Source: Clostridia bacterium (GTDB lineage Bacteria > Bacillota > Clostridia > TANB77 > CAG-508). From it: DNA of 55,423 nucleotides. The notes under the pieces are model-generated. The model did no database searches. It saw only the letters and a program-made list of their open reading frames with translations, and was not told the DNA's origin. Positions within the stretch are counted from its first letter, which is position 1. Each line of letters begins with the position of its first letter. The position numbers and the translations under genes were made by a program. The stretch covers positions 1-55,423 of the forward strand of contig JAGBEP010000020.1 of NCBI GenBank assembly GCA_017936925.1, in the 5' to 3' direction. Positions 27,137 to 36,618 of this stretch are shown piece by piece.

Positions 27137-27354
27137 GCAACTCAAAAATAAAAAAGTTACTTATAACTTCCGCAACACAAAATAAGTTGCAAATAATATT
27201 TTTAAAAAAGGAATGCTGTAATAAATAGCTTAAAAAAGCCTCAGCAAACCATGCTGCTTACTTATAAAGTAGAGTAGCCAATAGTTAAGTTAGATGTGCG
27301 AAGCATAGCGAGCTACAGATAACTTATACAGAAATGTATAGGAGGAATTAAAAG
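27137..27354 (+). other. Long structured spacer rpsJ-rplC
   Basis: A 218-bp gap where the family layout normally leaves few bases. It contains GCAAC/GTTGC, CAGCA/TGCTG, a TGTGC-GAA-GCATA hairpin inside an AAGTTA/TAACTT outer stem, and the rplC ribosome site. No ORF or promoter consensus stands out. Confidence 0.5.
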
Positions 27355-27990
27355 ATGAAAAAAGCAATCATCGGAAAAAAAGTCGGAATGACACAAATAT
27401 TCGACGAAAAAGGTAATGTAATACCTGTAACAGTTATTGAAGCTGGACCATGTAGTGTTGTTCAAGTAAAAACTGTAGAAACAGATGGATATGACGCTAT
27501 TCAATTAGGATTTGGTTCAGTAAAAGAAAAGAAATTAAACAAACCTGAAAAAGGACATTTTACAAAAGTAAAAGTTACTCCAACAAAACATCTAAGAGAA
27601 TTTAGAGTAGATGATGTATCAAGCGTTAAAGTTGGAGATGAAATAAAAGCTGATATATTTACTGCAGGAGAAACAGTAGATATTCAAGGAACAACTAAAG
27701 GAAAAGGATTCCAAGGTGTTATCAAAAGACATGGTCAATCAAGAGGACCTATGGGACATGGTTCTATGTATCATAGAAGACCAGGTTCAATGGGATCTAC
27801 ATCAACACCAGGTAGAGTATTCAAAGGCAAGAAATTACCAGGACATATGGGATGTGTAACAGTTACAATCCAAAACTTAAAAGTTGTTAGAGTAGACTTA
27901 GATAAAAACGTAATTTTAGTAAAAGGTAGTGTTCCAGGAAATAAAGGAGCTATCTTAAAAATAAAAGATGCCACAAAGGCATTAGCGTAA
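27355..27990 (+). CDS. rplC: 50S ribosomal protein L3
   Basis: A 211-residue early-assembly protein near the peptidyl transferase centre. The start [20 protein letters not shown] is canonical and the central loop [20 protein letters not shown] is the L3 extension reaching into 23S rRNA. ATG 27355 has TAGGAGGAA upstream. It lies 20 bp before rplD. Confidence 0.97.
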   Translation: MKKAIIGKKVGMTQIFDEKGNVIPVTVIEAGPCSVVQVKTVETDGYDAIQLGFGSVKEKKLNKPEKGHFTKVKVTPTKHLREFRVDDVSSVKVGDEIKADIFTAGETVDIQGTTKGKGFQGVIKRHGQSRGPMGHGSMYHRRPGSMGSTSTPGRVFKGKKLPGHMGCVTVTIQNLKVVRVDLDKNVILVKGSVPGNKGAILKIKDATKALA

Positions 27991-28009
27991 GAGAAAGGAG
28001 GAACAGTAA

Positions 28010-28633
28010 ATGCCTACAATAGATGTATATAACGTAGAAGGAAAGAAAGTTAGTACAGTTGATTTGAAAGATGAAATATTTGGAATTGAACCAAACGAAA
28101 ATATAGTACACAGCGTATTAATGAATTTCTTAGCTAATCAAAGACAAGGTACACAAAGTACAAAAACTAGATCTGAAGTTAGCGGTGGTGGAAGAAAACC
28201 ATGGAGACAAAAGGGAACTGGTAGAGCCAGACAAGGAAGTATAAGAGCTCCACAATGGATAAAAGGTGGAATTGCTTTAGGTCCAAAACCAAGATCTTAT
28301 ACATATAGAGTTAACAAAAAAGAAAAGAGATTAGCTATTAAATCTGTATTAAGTTCAAAAGTTTTAGAAAATCAATTAGTAGTAATTGATAAATTACCAT
28401 TTAAAGAAATAAAAACAAAACAAATGGTAAACGTTCTTGAAAAGAATAAAGTTGAAGGAAAAACATTAATAATGTTACCTGAGAAAAATGAAGCTGTACA
28501 AAAATCAGCTAGAAATATAGAAGGTGTAAAAACAACATTAGTTAACACAATTAATGTATATGATTTATTAAAATACAATAAATTAGTTATTACACTTGAT
28601 ACTGTTAAAAAATTAGAGGAGGTGTATGCATAA
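28010..28633 (+). CDS. rplD: 50S ribosomal protein L4
   Basis: A 207-residue protein lining the exit tunnel. The tunnel loop is clear as TRSEVSGGGRKPWRQKGTGR followed by ARQGSIRAPQW. In E. coli L4 is the autogenous repressor of this operon. ATG 28010 is preceded by AAAGGAGGA. The stop is directly followed by the start of rplW, with the rplW ribosome site inside the end of this gene. Confidence 0.97.
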   Translation: MPTIDVYNVEGKKVSTVDLKDEIFGIEPNENIVHSVLMNFLANQRQGTQSTKTRSEVSGGGRKPWRQKGTGRARQGSIRAPQWIKGGIALGPKPRSYTYRVNKKEKRLAIKSVLSSKVLENQLVVIDKLPFKEIKTKQMVNVLEKNKVEGKTLIMLPEKNEAVQKSARNIEGVKTTLVNTINVYDLLKYNKLVITLDTVKKLEEVYA

Positions 28634-28981
28634 ATGGTAGCAGAAGATATTATTATAAAACCAATCATTACTGAAAAAAGTAATGAAGGAATAGAAGAAG
28701 GAAAATACACTTTCAAAGTTGCTAAAAAAGCAACTAAACCAGAAATAGCTGATGCTGTTGAAAAATTATTCAACGTAAAAGTATTAAAAGTAAATACAAT
28801 GAATATTGATGGAAAACAAAAAAGAGTTGGAGTTCATCAAGGAAAAACAGCTAACTGGAAAAAGGCTATCGTATTTATCGATACAGATCCACAAACAATC
28901 ACTTATACTAAAAAAGGTGGAAAAGAAACTAAAGGAGCTAAAAAATATAATTCTTCAATAGAAGAATTTTTAGGAGCTTAA
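28634..28981 (+). CDS. rplW: 50S ribosomal protein L23
   Basis: A 115-residue exit-port protein that docks trigger factor and SRP. Motifs are IIIKPIITEKSNEGIEEGKY and VNTMNIDGKQKRVGVHQGK. It starts immediately after the rplD stop, and its GAGGAGGTG lies in the last codons of rplD (28616-28624), so the two are translationally coupled. It carries a slightly long C-terminal tail. Confidence 0.97.
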   Translation: MVAEDIIIKPIITEKSNEGIEEGKYTFKVAKKATKPEIADAVEKLFNVKVLKVNTMNIDGKQKRVGVHQGKTANWKKAIVFIDTDPQTITYTKKGGKETKGAKKYNSSIEEFLGA

Positions 28982-29106
28982 AAGTTAAACTAAAAAATTT
29001 ATCTGGAAAATACCAGGAAAATAAATAATATCTGCAAACGGAGCAGGAAAAAATCCGTAATAAGTAAATGGATGTGAATATACACAATCCGGGAAGGACA
29101 ATTAAA

Positions 29107-29937
29107 ATGGGAATAAAACATTATAATGCATACACACCATCAAGAAGAAATATGACTTCATTAACAAATGAAGAAATTACTAAAAAAACTCCTGAAAAAT
29201 CATTATTAGCTAAAAAAGCTAAAAATGCAGGAAGAAATTCTTATGGTAGAATTACTGTACGTCATCAAGGTGGCGGGAACAGACAAAAATACAGAATAAT
29301 TGATTTTAAAAGAAATAAAGAAGATATAGAAGCTACAGTAGTTGGAATTGAATACGATCCAAACAGAAGTGCTAACATTGCTTTAATCGAATATAAAGAT
29401 GGAGAAAGAGCATATATATTAGCACCACAAGGATTAACAGACGGAGATACTGTAGTAGCTGGAAAAAATGTTGATATAAAACCAGGAAACTGCTTACCAA
29501 TAGAAAACATACCAGTTGGTACTTTAATTCACAACATAGAATTAAATCCAGGACAAGGTGGAAAATTAGTTAGAAGTGCTGGTCAATCAGCTCAATTAAT
29601 GGCTAAAGAAGGAACATATGCTCACGTAAGACTTCCAAGTGGAGAAATGAGATTAGTATTAGCTAGATGCAGAGCCACAATAGGTGTTATTGGAAACTCT
29701 GATCATGAAAATATTAAATTAGGTAAAGCTGGAAGAACTAGACATATGGGAATTAGACCAACAGTTAGAGGTTCTGTTATGAACCCAGTAGATCACCCTC
29801 ATGGTGGTGGTGAAGGTAGAGCACCAGTAGGACACGCTGGACCACTTACTCCTTGGGGTAAACCAGCTCTTGGATATAAAACAAGAAAGAAACATAAAAC
29901 TACTGATAAATTTATTGTTAAACGTAGAAAAAATTAG
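29107..29937 (+). CDS. rplB: 50S ribosomal protein L2
   Basis: A 276-residue protein essential for subunit association and peptidyl transfer. I set the start at ATG 29107 ([17 protein letters not shown]), the conserved N terminus, with AAGGA eight bases upstream; an upstream in-frame ATG at 29068 would add 13 non-conserved residues. The C-terminal [14 protein letters not shown] loop contains the functional His. A 125-bp spacer with short hairpins separates it from rplW. Confidence 0.97.
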   Translation: MGIKHYNAYTPSRRNMTSLTNEEITKKTPEKSLLAKKAKNAGRNSYGRITVRHQGGGNRQKYRIIDFKRNKEDIEATVVGIEYDPNRSANIALIEYKDGERAYILAPQGLTDGDTVVAGKNVDIKPGNCLPIENIPVGTLIHNIELNPGQGGKLVRSAGQSAQLMAKEGTYAHVRLPSGEMRLVLARCRATIGVIGNSDHENIKLGKAGRTRHMGIRPTVRGSVMNPVDHPHGGGEGRAPVGHAGPLTPWGKPALGYKTRKKHKTTDKFIVKRRKN

Positions 29938-29943
29938 TTGTTA

Positions 29944-30057
29944 ACTTTTAAGCTTCTAGCTGAAGCTTAAAAGTAACAGAGAATTTTCAAAAAATAAAAA
30001 GTAGTTACACATAATTAAAAGAGAATACTTACTTATATTAAAATAAAATAATATAAG
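29944..30057 (+). other. Two perfect hairpins in the rplB-rpsS spacer
   Basis: A perfect 13-bp stem pairs 29944-29956 with 29962-29974 (ACTTTTAAGCTTC / GAAGCTTAAAAGT) without a following T-run, and a 9-bp stem pairs 30032-30040 with 30049-30057 just before the rpsS ribosome site. They could be RNA processing or attenuation sites. Confidence 0.6.
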
Positions 30058-30079
30058 CCTAAGAAAGGAGAAAATATCA

Positions 30080-30361
30080 ATGTCAAGATCAAGCAAAAAA
30101 GTACCATATGTAGCTCCAGAATTAATGAAAAGAATTGAAGCTATGAACGAAAGTGGTAAAAAAGAAGTTTTAAAGACATGGTCAAGAGCTTCTACAATAT
30201 ATCCACAAATGGTTGGACACACAATAGCTGTTCATGATGGAAGAAAACATGTTCCAATTTATATTTCTGAAGAAATGATTGGTCATAAATTAGGAGAATT
30301 TGCTCCTACTAGAACTTTTAAAGGACATGCAGGAGACAAAACATCTAAAGTTAAAAAGTAA
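30080..30361 (+). CDS. rpsS: 30S ribosomal protein S19
   Basis: A 93-residue head protein contacting S13. Motifs are [40 protein letters not shown] and the [11 protein letters not shown] end. ATG 30080 follows AAAGGAGA. It is separated from rplB by a 142-bp structured spacer and from rplV by about 45 bp. Confidence 0.97.
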   Translation: MSRSSKKVPYVAPELMKRIEAMNESGKKEVLKTWSRASTIYPQMVGHTIAVHDGRKHVPIYISEEMIGHKLGEFAPTRTFKGHAGDKTSKVKK

Positions 30362-30406
30362 AATGAAATAGAGACAATAAAAACTTAAAAAGGAGGAAAA
30401 TAAGTG

Positions 30407-30763
30407 ATGGAAGAAAACATAGCCGTTCACGAAGCAAGAGCTTCATTAAATTATGCTAGAATATCAAGCCGAAAAGTTAAGATAGTAGCAGATTTAATAA
30501 GAGGTAAGAAAGTAAGCGAAGCATTATCAATAGTAAAATTTGCACCTAAAGCATCTGCTGAAATAATCGAAAAATTATTAAAATCAGCAATTGCAAACGC
30601 TGAAAATAATCACTTTATGAAAAGTGAAGACTTATACGTTGCAGAAATATATGCAAACCAAGGTCCTACACTAAAAAGAATTAGACCAGCTGCAAAAGGT
30701 TCAGCTGTTAGAATTAGAAAAAGAACAAGTCATATAACAATAGTTTTAAGAGAGGCTAAATAA
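30407..30763 (+). CDS. rplV: 50S ribosomal protein L22
   Basis: A 118-residue protein whose hairpin lines the exit tunnel. Motifs are [20 protein letters not shown] and the loop [20 protein letters not shown] ending in HITIVL. I use ATG 30407; the GTG just before it at 30404 is equally spaced from AAGGAGGA and cannot be excluded. Confidence 0.96.
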   Translation: MEENIAVHEARASLNYARISSRKVKIVADLIRGKKVSEALSIVKFAPKASAEIIEKLLKSAIANAENNHFMKSEDLYVAEIYANQGPTLKRIRPAAKGSAVRIRKRTSHITIVLREAK

Positions 30764-30785
30764 GAGAAAGGAGGATTCTTAAAAC

Positions 30786-31454
30786 ATGGGACAAAAAGTA
30801 CACCCAAAGGGAATAAGAATAGGTGTTATAAAAGATTGGGATTCAAAATGGTATGCTGATAGCAAGAATTTTAGTGATTACCTAGTTGAAGATTATAACA
30901 TTCGTAAATTTGTAAAAAGTAAATTATTTGTTAGTGGTATTTCTAAAATTGAAATTGAAAGAACTGCTAAATTTGTAAAAGTAAACGTATATACAGCTAA
31001 ACCAGGACTAGTAATAGGAAAAGGTGGAAACTTAGCTGAAGAATTAAAAAATCAACTTCAAAAAATGATAGGTAAAGATGTAAATCTTAATATTGTTGAA
31101 GTTAAAAACATCGATTTAGATGCACAATTAGTTGCAGAAAATATTTGTAACCAATTAGAAAGAAGAATTTCATTCAGAAGAGCTATGAAACAAGCTATGC
31201 AAAAGACTATGAAAGCTGGAGCTTTAGGTATTAAAACTGCAGTTTCTGGAAGACTTGGTGGAGCTGATATGGCTAGAACTGAATTTTATAAAGAAGGAAC
31301 TATTCCTCTACAAACTTTAAGAGCTGATATAGATTATGGATTCTATGAAGCAAACACTACTTATGGAAAGATAGGTGTTAAAGTTTGGATTTATAAAGGT
31401 GAAGTTCTTCCTGAAAAGAAAAATGCTGTTAAAGCAGAAAGGGGAGAAGAATAA
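30786..31454 (+). CDS. rpsC: 30S ribosomal protein S3
   Basis: A 222-residue protein at the mRNA entry. [20 protein letters not shown] opens it; the KH domain has [20 protein letters not shown]; the C-terminal domain has [29 protein letters not shown] precedes ATG 30786. Its stop overlaps the start of rplP by one base. Confidence 0.97.
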   Translation: MGQKVHPKGIRIGVIKDWDSKWYADSKNFSDYLVEDYNIRKFVKSKLFVSGISKIEIERTAKFVKVNVYTAKPGLVIGKGGNLAEELKNQLQKMIGKDVNLNIVEVKNIDLDAQLVAENICNQLERRISFRRAMKQAMQKTMKAGALGIKTAVSGRLGGADMARTEFYKEGTIPLQTLRADIDYGFYEANTTYGKIGVKVWIYKGEVLPEKKNAVKAERGEE

Positions 31455-31885
31455 TGCCAGTAATGCCAAAAAGAACAAAATATAGAAAAATGCAAAAAGG
31501 TAGAAACAGAGGTAAAGCTACTAGAGGAACTGTAGTAAATGAAGGAGAATACGGATTACAAGCATTAGAAGCTGGACTAATTACAGCAAACCAAATAGAA
31601 GCTGCCCGTGTTGCATTAACTAGATATATTAAAAGAGGTGGTAAAGTTTGGATAAAAATATTCCCAAACAAGCCAATAACTAAAAAACCAGCAGAAACTC
31701 GTATGGGTAAAGGTAAAGGAGCTCCAGAATATTGGGTAGCACCTGTAAAACCAGGAAGAGTTATGTTTGAAATAGCAGGAGTTTCAGAAGAAGTAGCTAG
31801 AGAAGCATTAAGACTTGCATCTCATAAACTACCAGTAAAAACTAAATTTCTAGCTAGAGAAAATGAAATAGGCGGTGATGAATAA
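31454..31885 (+). CDS. rplP: 50S ribosomal protein L16
   Basis: A 143-residue protein near the A-site t[23 protein letters not shown] begins it, and [20 protein letters not shown] with [16 protein letters not shown] is the conserved core. It starts within the stop of rpsC (TAATG). The rpmC ribosome site lies inside its last codons. Confidence 0.97.
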   Translation: MPVMPKRTKYRKMQKGRNRGKATRGTVVNEGEYGLQALEAGLITANQIEAARVALTRYIKRGGKVWIKIFPNKPITKKPAETRMGKGKGAPEYWVAPVKPGRVMFEIAGVSEEVAREALRLASHKLPVKTKFLARENEIGGDE

Positions 31886-31886
31886 G

Positions 31887-32090
31887 ATGAAGATAAGTAA
31901 AATAAGAGAGATGTCTTCACCAGAGCTAAAAACAGAATTAAGTGAACTAAAATCAGAGTTATTCAAATTAAGATTTAGTTTAGCTACAAACGGATTAGAT
32001 AATCCTATGAAAATTAAAGAAGTGAAAAAAGACATCGCTAAAATAAATACAGTATTAAAAGAAAGAGAATTAAAAGAAGAAAATAAATAG
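31887..32090 (+). CDS. rpmC: 50S ribosomal protein L29
   Basis: A 67-residue two-helix exit-port protein: [20 protein letters not shown] and [21 protein letters not shown] use ATG 31887, with GGTGAT at 31873-31878 in the end of rplP as ribosome site; a GTG at 31875 would overlap the pairing sequence. Only one base separates the rplP stop from this start. Confidence 0.95.
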   Translation: MKISKIREMSSPELKTELSELKSELFKLRFSLATNGLDNPMKIKEVKKDIAKINTVLKERELKEENK

Positions 32091-32107
32091 AAAGGAGAAA
32101 TCCAAGA

Positions 32108-32371
32108 ATGGAAGAGAGAAATCTTCGTAAAACATTAATCGGTATTGTAGAATCAAACAAAATGGATAAAACAATAGTTGTTAGAGTAGAAACATCTGTT
32201 AAACATCCAATCTACAAGAAAGTCGTACAAAGAACTTATAAATTAAAAGCTCATGACGAAGAAAATGTATGTCAAGTAGGAGATAAAGTTAAAGTAATGG
32301 AAACAAGACCATTATCAAAAGATAAAAGATGGAGACTTGTAGAAGTTATGGAAAAAGCAGTAATAAAATAG
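32108..32371 (+). CDS. rpsQ: 30S ribosomal protein S17
   Basis: An 87-residue OB-fold 16S-binding protein. Motifs are [20 protein letters not shown] and [19 protein letters not shown], then [29 protein letters not shown] lies upstream of ATG 32108. Confidence 0.97.
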   Translation: MEERNLRKTLIGIVESNKMDKTIVVRVETSVKHPIYKKVVQRTYKLKAHDEENVCQVGDKVKVMETRPLSKDKRWRLVEVMEKAVIK

Positions 32372-32399
32372 AAATTAAAAATAAGGAGGAAAACTAAAC

Positions 32400-32768
32400 A
32401 TGGTACAGCAACAAACAAAGTTAAAAGTAGCTGATAACACTGGTGCAAAAGAAATTATGTGTATCAGATGTTTAGGTGGATCACATAGAAAATATGCTGA
32501 AATAGGTGATATAATAATTGCTTCTGTTAAAAGTGCTACACCTGGTGGTGTTGTAAAAAAAGGTGAAGTAGTTAGAGCTGTAGTTGTAAGAAGCAAAAAA
32601 GGTGTAAGAAGAGCTGATGGATCATATTTAAAATTTGATGAAAACGCAGCTGTAATTATCCGTGAAGATGGAACACCAAAAGGAACTCGTATATTCGGAC
32701 CTGTTGCAAGAGAATTAAGAGAAAAAGAATATATGAAAATCTTATCTCTAGCACCAGAAGTTCTATAG
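32400..32768 (+). CDS. rplN: 50S ribosomal protein L14
   Basis: A 122-residue protein bridging to 16[21 protein letters not shown], the [20 protein letters not shown] segment and the [24 protein letters not shown] end identify it. AAGGAGGAA precedes ATG 32400. The stop codon is the first part of a structured tandem motif that fills the gap before rplX. Confidence 0.97.
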   Translation: MVQQQTKLKVADNTGAKEIMCIRCLGGSHRKYAEIGDIIIASVKSATPGGVVKKGEVVRAVVVRSKKGVRRADGSYLKFDENAAVIIREDGTPKGTRIFGPVARELREKEYMKILSLAPEVL

Positions 32769-32811
32769 ACTGTTAGCGAAAATGTCTAGTAGACATTTGA
32801 GTGTTACAGTC
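32768..32811 (+). ncRNA. Structured motif, copy 1, in rplN-rplX spacer
   Basis: Outer stem GACTGT/ACAGTC (32768-32773 with 32806-32811), internal loop strands TTAGCGA and GAGTGTT, inner stem AAATGTCT/AGACATTT (32780-32787 with 32791-32798). The loop sequences GTTAGYGAAA and TTGARYRTTAC are shared with the second copy while both stems differ by compensating changes. Confidence 0.65.
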
Positions 32812-32830
32812 TGTTGATGCGTAGGATTAA

Positions 32831-32877
32831 TATTTGTTAGTGAAATCAGATTTTAGCCTGATTGAACATTACAAATA
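32831..32877 (+). ncRNA. Structured motif, copy 2, in rplN-rplX spacer
   Basis: Outer stem TATTTGT/ACAAATA (32831-32837 with 32871-32877), internal loop strands TAGTGA and GAACATT, inner stem AATCAG/CTGATT (32844-32849 with 32858-32863). Loop sequence is conserved relative to copy 1 and the stems are re-paired with different bases, which is good evidence for a folded RNA. Confidence 0.65.
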
Positions 32878-32975
32878 ATTATCTGAAAAATCTATCTAAT
32901 AGATTTATAGAAATAAAAAATTAAAAGAGAATATAGAAAACGAAAATTTCGAAAGAAATAGAGGTGAATAAAGTA

Positions 32976-33284
32976 ATGAAAATCAAAAAAGGAGATACAG
33001 TTGAAATTTTATCAGGAAATGATAAAGGTAAACAAGGCGAAGTATTAGAAGTAATTCCAAAATCAGAAAAAATAATTGTTAAAGGTGCAAATGTTAGAAA
33101 AAAACATGTAAAACCTAGAAAACAAGGTGAAGAAGGTGGAATTATATCTACAGAATGTGCTATACCAAGTAGTAAAGCAAATGTTGTATGTCCAAAGTGC
33201 AACAAAGCAACTAAAGTTGGATATACAGTTGAAAAAGATGAAAAAGTACGTGTTTGTAAAAAATGCGGAGCAAAATTAAAATAG
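32976..33284 (+). CDS. rplX: 50S ribosomal protein L24
   Basis: A 102-residue assembly-initiator protein with a KOW motif: MKIKKGDTVEILSGNDKGKQ, then NVRKKHVKPRKQGEEGGIIS. A C-terminal four-Cys ribbon (CPKCNKATKVGYTV and CKKCGAKLK) is retained, as in many Firmicutes. ATG 32976 has GAGGTGA nine bases upstream; GTG at 32964 would destroy that spacing. Confidence 0.96.
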   Translation: MKIKKGDTVEILSGNDKGKQGEVLEVIPKSEKIIVKGANVRKKHVKPRKQGEEGGIISTECAIPSSKANVVCPKCNKATKVGYTVEKDEKVRVCKKCGAKLK

Positions 33285-33309
33285 GAATGAAAGGAGGATT
33301 TAAATCCAA

Positions 33310-33849
33310 ATGGAACAATTAAAAGAAATTTACAAAAATGAAGTTATACCTGCAATGATGAAAAAATTCGAATATAAATCAGTTATGCAAGTTCCAAAAC
33401 TAGATAAAATAGTAATAAATATTGGATTAGGAGATACAAAGGATAATCCAAAAGCATTAGATAATGCAATGAACGATTTAAAGTTAATAACAGGACAACA
33501 ACCAGTTATAACAAAAGCTAAAAAATCAATTGCAGCTTTTAAATTAAGAGAAGGTGCTAAAATAGGATGCAAAGTTACATTAAGAGCTGGAAAAATGTAT
33601 GATTTTGCATACAAATTCTTTAATGCAGCACTTCCAAGAGTAAGAGATTTTAGAGGAGTGTCAGCAAATTCTTTCGATGGAAGAGGAAACTATTCTATCG
33701 GAATTAAAGAACAATTAATTTTCCCTGAAATCGAATATGACAAAATAGACAAAATTAGAGGTATGGATATTATCTTTGTTACTACAGCAGAAACTGATGC
33801 TGAAGCAAAAGAACTATTATCATTATTAGGAATGCCTTTTAAAAACTAA
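33310..33849 (+). CDS. rplE: 50S ribosomal protein L5
   Basis: A 179-residue 5S rRNA-binding protein in the central protuberance. Motifs are [40 protein letters not shown] and [20 protein letters not shown] with a [17 protein letters not shown] end. AAAGGAGGA precedes ATG 33310. Confidence 0.97.
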   Translation: MEQLKEIYKNEVIPAMMKKFEYKSVMQVPKLDKIVINIGLGDTKDNPKALDNAMNDLKLITGQQPVITKAKKSIAAFKLREGAKIGCKVTLRAGKMYDFAYKFFNAALPRVRDFRGVSANSFDGRGNYSIGIKEQLIFPEIEYDKIDKIRGMDIIFVTTAETDAEAKELLSLLGMPFKN

Positions 33850-33875
33850 TATAAAGAGATGAAAGGAGAAAAATA

Positions 33876-34061
33876 ATGGCTAAAAAATCATTAAAAGTAA
33901 AATGTGCCAGAGAACAAAAATATAAAACTAGAGAATACAACAGATGTAGAATTTGCGGAAGACCACATGCCTACATCAGAAAATTTGGTATTTGCCGTGT
34001 TTGCTTTAGAGAATTAGCACACAAAGGAGAAATACCAGGTGTAAAAAAAGCAAGTTGGTAA
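33876..34061 (+). CDS. rpsZ: 30S ribosomal protein S14 type Z
   Basis: A 61-residue zinc-binding S14. Cys24, Cys27, Cys40 and Cys43 form the [20 protein letters not shown] ribbon. This short zinc form is typical of Firmicutes and marks the organism as such. AAAGGAGAA precedes ATG 33876. Confidence 0.97.
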   Translation: MAKKSLKVKCAREQKYKTREYNRCRICGRPHAYIRKFGICRVCFRELAHKGEIPGVKKASW

Positions 34062-34198
34062 AAAAGATAGCTGTTAAAAGCAGAGCAAGATACAGATATC
34101 TTTGCAATGAAGCAAAGCTGAATTGCTACATTTAAAAATAATAATCGTTTTAAATCTAAAATCGATTTAGAATATAAAAAGAAGGAGGGTAAAAAAGA
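34062..34198 (+). other. Structured spacer rpsZ-rpsH
   Basis: A 137-bp gap with several short hairpins: TTTGC/GCAAA around 34100-34116, and TCTAAA/TTTAGA flanking ATCGA near 34157-34173. No ORF longer than a few codons has a ribosome site. It precedes the rpsH ribosome site AAGGAGGG. Confidence 0.5.
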
Positions 34199-34597
34199 AT
34201 GACTACAACAGACCCAATAGCAGATATGTTAACAAGAATAAGAAATGCTAATAGAAATAAATTTAAGAGTGTTGATGTACCAGCATCAAACATGAAAATA
34301 GCTATAGCTCAAAATTTATTAGATGAAGGTTATATAAAAGCTTTTGAAGAAATAAAAAATGAGAATCAAGGAATCATCAGAATTACTTTAAAATACGATG
34401 AAAAAGGAAATAAAGTAATTTCTGGATTAAAAAGAATTAGTAGACCTGGTTTAAGAATATATGCATCTAAAGATGAATTACCACAAGTATTAAACGGTTT
34501 AGGAACAGCTTTAATATCTACATCTAAAGGAATTGTTACAGATAAAAAAGCTAGAGAATTAGGTATTGGTGGAGAAGTTTTAGCTTACATATGGTAA
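34199..34597 (+). CDS. rpsH: 30S ribosomal protein S8
   Basis: A 132-residue 16S-binding protein and, in E. coli, repressor of the spc operon. Motifs are [40 protein letters not shown] and the [20 protein letters not shown] end. AAGGAGGG precedes ATG 34199. Confidence 0.97.
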   Translation: MTTTDPIADMLTRIRNANRNKFKSVDVPASNMKIAIAQNLLDEGYIKAFEEIKNENQGIIRITLKYDEKGNKVISGLKRISRPGLRIYASKDELPQVLNGLGTALISTSKGIVTDKKARELGIGGEVLAYIW

Positions 34598-34652
34598 TAT
34601 AAACATCCACAATTTTATATAGAGAAGTATTTAAAGAAGGAGGAAAACTCAA

Positions 34653-35192
34653 ATGTCAAGAATAGGAAACAAACCTATTACTGTTCCAGAAGGTGTAGAA
34701 GTTAAATTAGATGGACAAAGCATTACAGTAAAAGGACCAAAAGGAACATTAGAAAGAGAAATTCACAAAAACATAAAAGTAACTCTTGACAATAATGTTA
34801 TTACAGTTACAAGACCAGATGACCAAAAAGAAAATAGAAGTTTACATGGTCTAACAAGAACTTTAATTAATAACATGATTCAAGGTGTTAAAGAAGAATT
34901 TACAAGAAAATTAGAAGTTAATGGTGTTGGTTATAGAGCACAAAAACAAGGTAAAAAATTAGTTTTAACTTTAGGATACTCACATCCAGTTGAAATGGAA
35001 GAACCAGAAGGAATCACTTTCGAAGTACCAAATCCAAACGAAATAATCGTTAGAGGAATTGATAAAGAAAAAGTAGGACAAACAGCAGCAGTTATTAGAA
35101 CAAAGAGACCACCTGAAGTATATAGAGGAAAAGGTATCAAATATGCTGAAGAAGTTATTAGACGTAAAGAAGGAAAAGCTGGTAAAAAATAA
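34653..35192 (+). CDS. rplF: 50S ribosomal protein L6
   Basis: A 179-residue protein near the sarcin-ricin loop. [20 protein letters not shown] opens it; the duplicated fold ends with [28 protein letters not shown] lies upstream. Confidence 0.97.
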   Translation: MSRIGNKPITVPEGVEVKLDGQSITVKGPKGTLEREIHKNIKVTLDNNVITVTRPDDQKENRSLHGLTRTLINNMIQGVKEEFTRKLEVNGVGYRAQKQGKKLVLTLGYSHPVEMEEPEGITFEVPNPNEIIVRGIDKEKVGQTAAVIRTKRPPEVYRGKGIKYAEEVIRRKEGKAGKK

Positions 35193-35217
35193 TAAATAAG
35201 AAAGGAGCTAGAAAATA

Positions 35218-35577
35218 ATGGTTTCAAAAACAGATAGAAAAGCAGAAAGAATAAGAAGACATAAAAGAGTTCGTAATAAAATTTCTGGAACAGCAGAATG
35301 TCCAAGATTATGCGTATACAGAAGTAATTGCAACATTTATGTTCAAATTATAGATGATGACAAACAAGTAACACTTGCAAGTGCATCAACACTTGATAAA
35401 GAAGTAAAAACTAAAAAAGCAAATAAAGAAGCTGCAAAAGAAGTTGGAACATTAATAGCTAAAAGAGCAGCTGCAAAGAAAATTACTACAGTTGTATTTG
35501 ATAGAGGAGGATATATCTATCATGGTGTAGTAAAAGAAGTTGCTGAAGCAGCAAGAAGTGGTGGACTTCAATTTTAA
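35218..35577 (+). CDS. rplR: 50S ribosomal protein L18
   Basis: A 119-residue 5S rRNA-binding protein. Motifs are [40 protein letters not shown] and [29 protein letters not shown] precedes ATG 35218. Confidence 0.97.
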   Translation: MVSKTDRKAERIRRHKRVRNKISGTAECPRLCVYRSNCNIYVQIIDDDKQVTLASASTLDKEVKTKKANKEAAKEVGTLIAKRAAAKKITTVVFDRGGYIYHGVVKEVAEAARSGGLQF

Positions 35578-35606
35578 TTTAAAAGAAAGGAGAAACAAGG
35601 AGTTTC

Positions 35607-36095
35607 ATGGAAGATAAATCTGTAGAATTAAAGGAAAAAGTAGTAGCTATAAACAGAGTTGCTAAAGTTGTTAAAGGTGGTAGAACTTTTAGATTTAGTG
35701 CTGTAGTTGTAGTTGGAGATGAACAAGGACGCGTTGGTGTTGGAAACGGTAAAGCATCAGAAGTTCCAGATGCAATCAGAAAAGCTATAGACGAAGCTAA
35801 AAAGAACCTAGTAGAAGTTCCAATCGTAGGAACAACTATTCCTCATGAATTCATTGGAGAATTTGGAGCTGCAAAAGTTATATTAAAACCAGGAGCTGAA
35901 GGTACTGGAGTTATAGCTGGTGGTAGCGTAAGACCTGTATTAGAATTAGCAGGATATAGAGATATCAAAACTAAAGTTATAGGAACAAATAATCCAAGAA
36001 ATGTTGTTTATGCTACAATCGAAGCATTAAAAAGCATGAACACAATTCAAGAAGTTGCTAAAAAAAGAGGAAAAAAAGTTTCTGAAATTTTATAA
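35607..36095 (+). CDS. rpsE: 30S ribosomal protein S5
   Basis: A 162-residue protein important for translational fidelity. Motifs are [40 protein letters not shown] and [20 protein letters not shown]. In most bacteria rpmD (L30) follows at once; here there is only an 87-bp AT-rich spacer and then rplO. Confidence 0.97.
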   Translation: MEDKSVELKEKVVAINRVAKVVKGGRTFRFSAVVVVGDEQGRVGVGNGKASEVPDAIRKAIDEAKKNLVEVPIVGTTIPHEFIGEFGAAKVILKPGAEGTGVIAGGSVRPVLELAGYRDIKTKVIGTNNPRNVVYATIEALKSMNTIQEVAKKRGKKVSEIL

Positions 36096-36182
36096 AATAA
36101 AAATTTAAAAATACTAGTAAAAAACAAAAAAGTATGATTAAATAAAAAAGTAAATTTAACACATTAACAAGGAGGTGCGAAA

Positions 36183-36617
36183 ATGGAATTAGGTAATTTG
36201 AAACCAGCAGAGAAAAAAGTAACTAGAAGAAGAGTAGGTCGTGGTGTTGGTTCAGGACTTGGAAAAACTTCAGGAAGAGGTCATAAAGGACAAAAAGCTA
36301 GATCTGGCGGTGGAGTTAGAAGAGGTTTTGAAGGAGGTCAAACACCTTTATATAGAAGATTACCAAAAAGAGGTTTTAAAAATATACACGCTAAAGTATA
36401 CACAGAAGTAACATTAACAATGCTTAACCAATCAGAAGCTAAAGAAGTTACAGCTGAAAGTTTATTAGCTGAAGGTATAATTGGAAAAATCAATGATGGA
36501 ATCGTTATTTTAGGAACAGGTTCAATTGAAAAATCAGTTACTGTAAAAGCTAAGAGATTCACAAAAACAGCTGCAGAAAAAATTGAAGCTGCAGGTGGAA
36601 AGATAGAGGTGGTATAA
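36183..36617 (+). CDS. rplO: 50S ribosomal protein L15
   Basis: A 144-residue late-assembly protein. [20 protein letters not shown] starts it, followed by the [20 protein letters not shown] loop and [22 protein letters not shown] precedes ATG 36183. The stop lies one base before the TTG start of secY. Confidence 0.97.
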   Translation: MELGNLKPAEKKVTRRRVGRGVGSGLGKTSGRGHKGQKARSGGGVRRGFEGGQTPLYRRLPKRGFKNIHAKVYTEVTLTMLNQSEAKEVTAESLLAEGIIGKINDGIVILGTGSIEKSVTVKAKRFTKTAAEKIEAAGGKIEVV

Positions 36618-36618
36618 G

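Noticed and set aside
32768..32877. Direct match of the tandem motif to the S8-binding core of 16S helix 21
   Set aside because: The loop strands do not reproduce the helix 21 core bulges; only position in the operon suggests S8.
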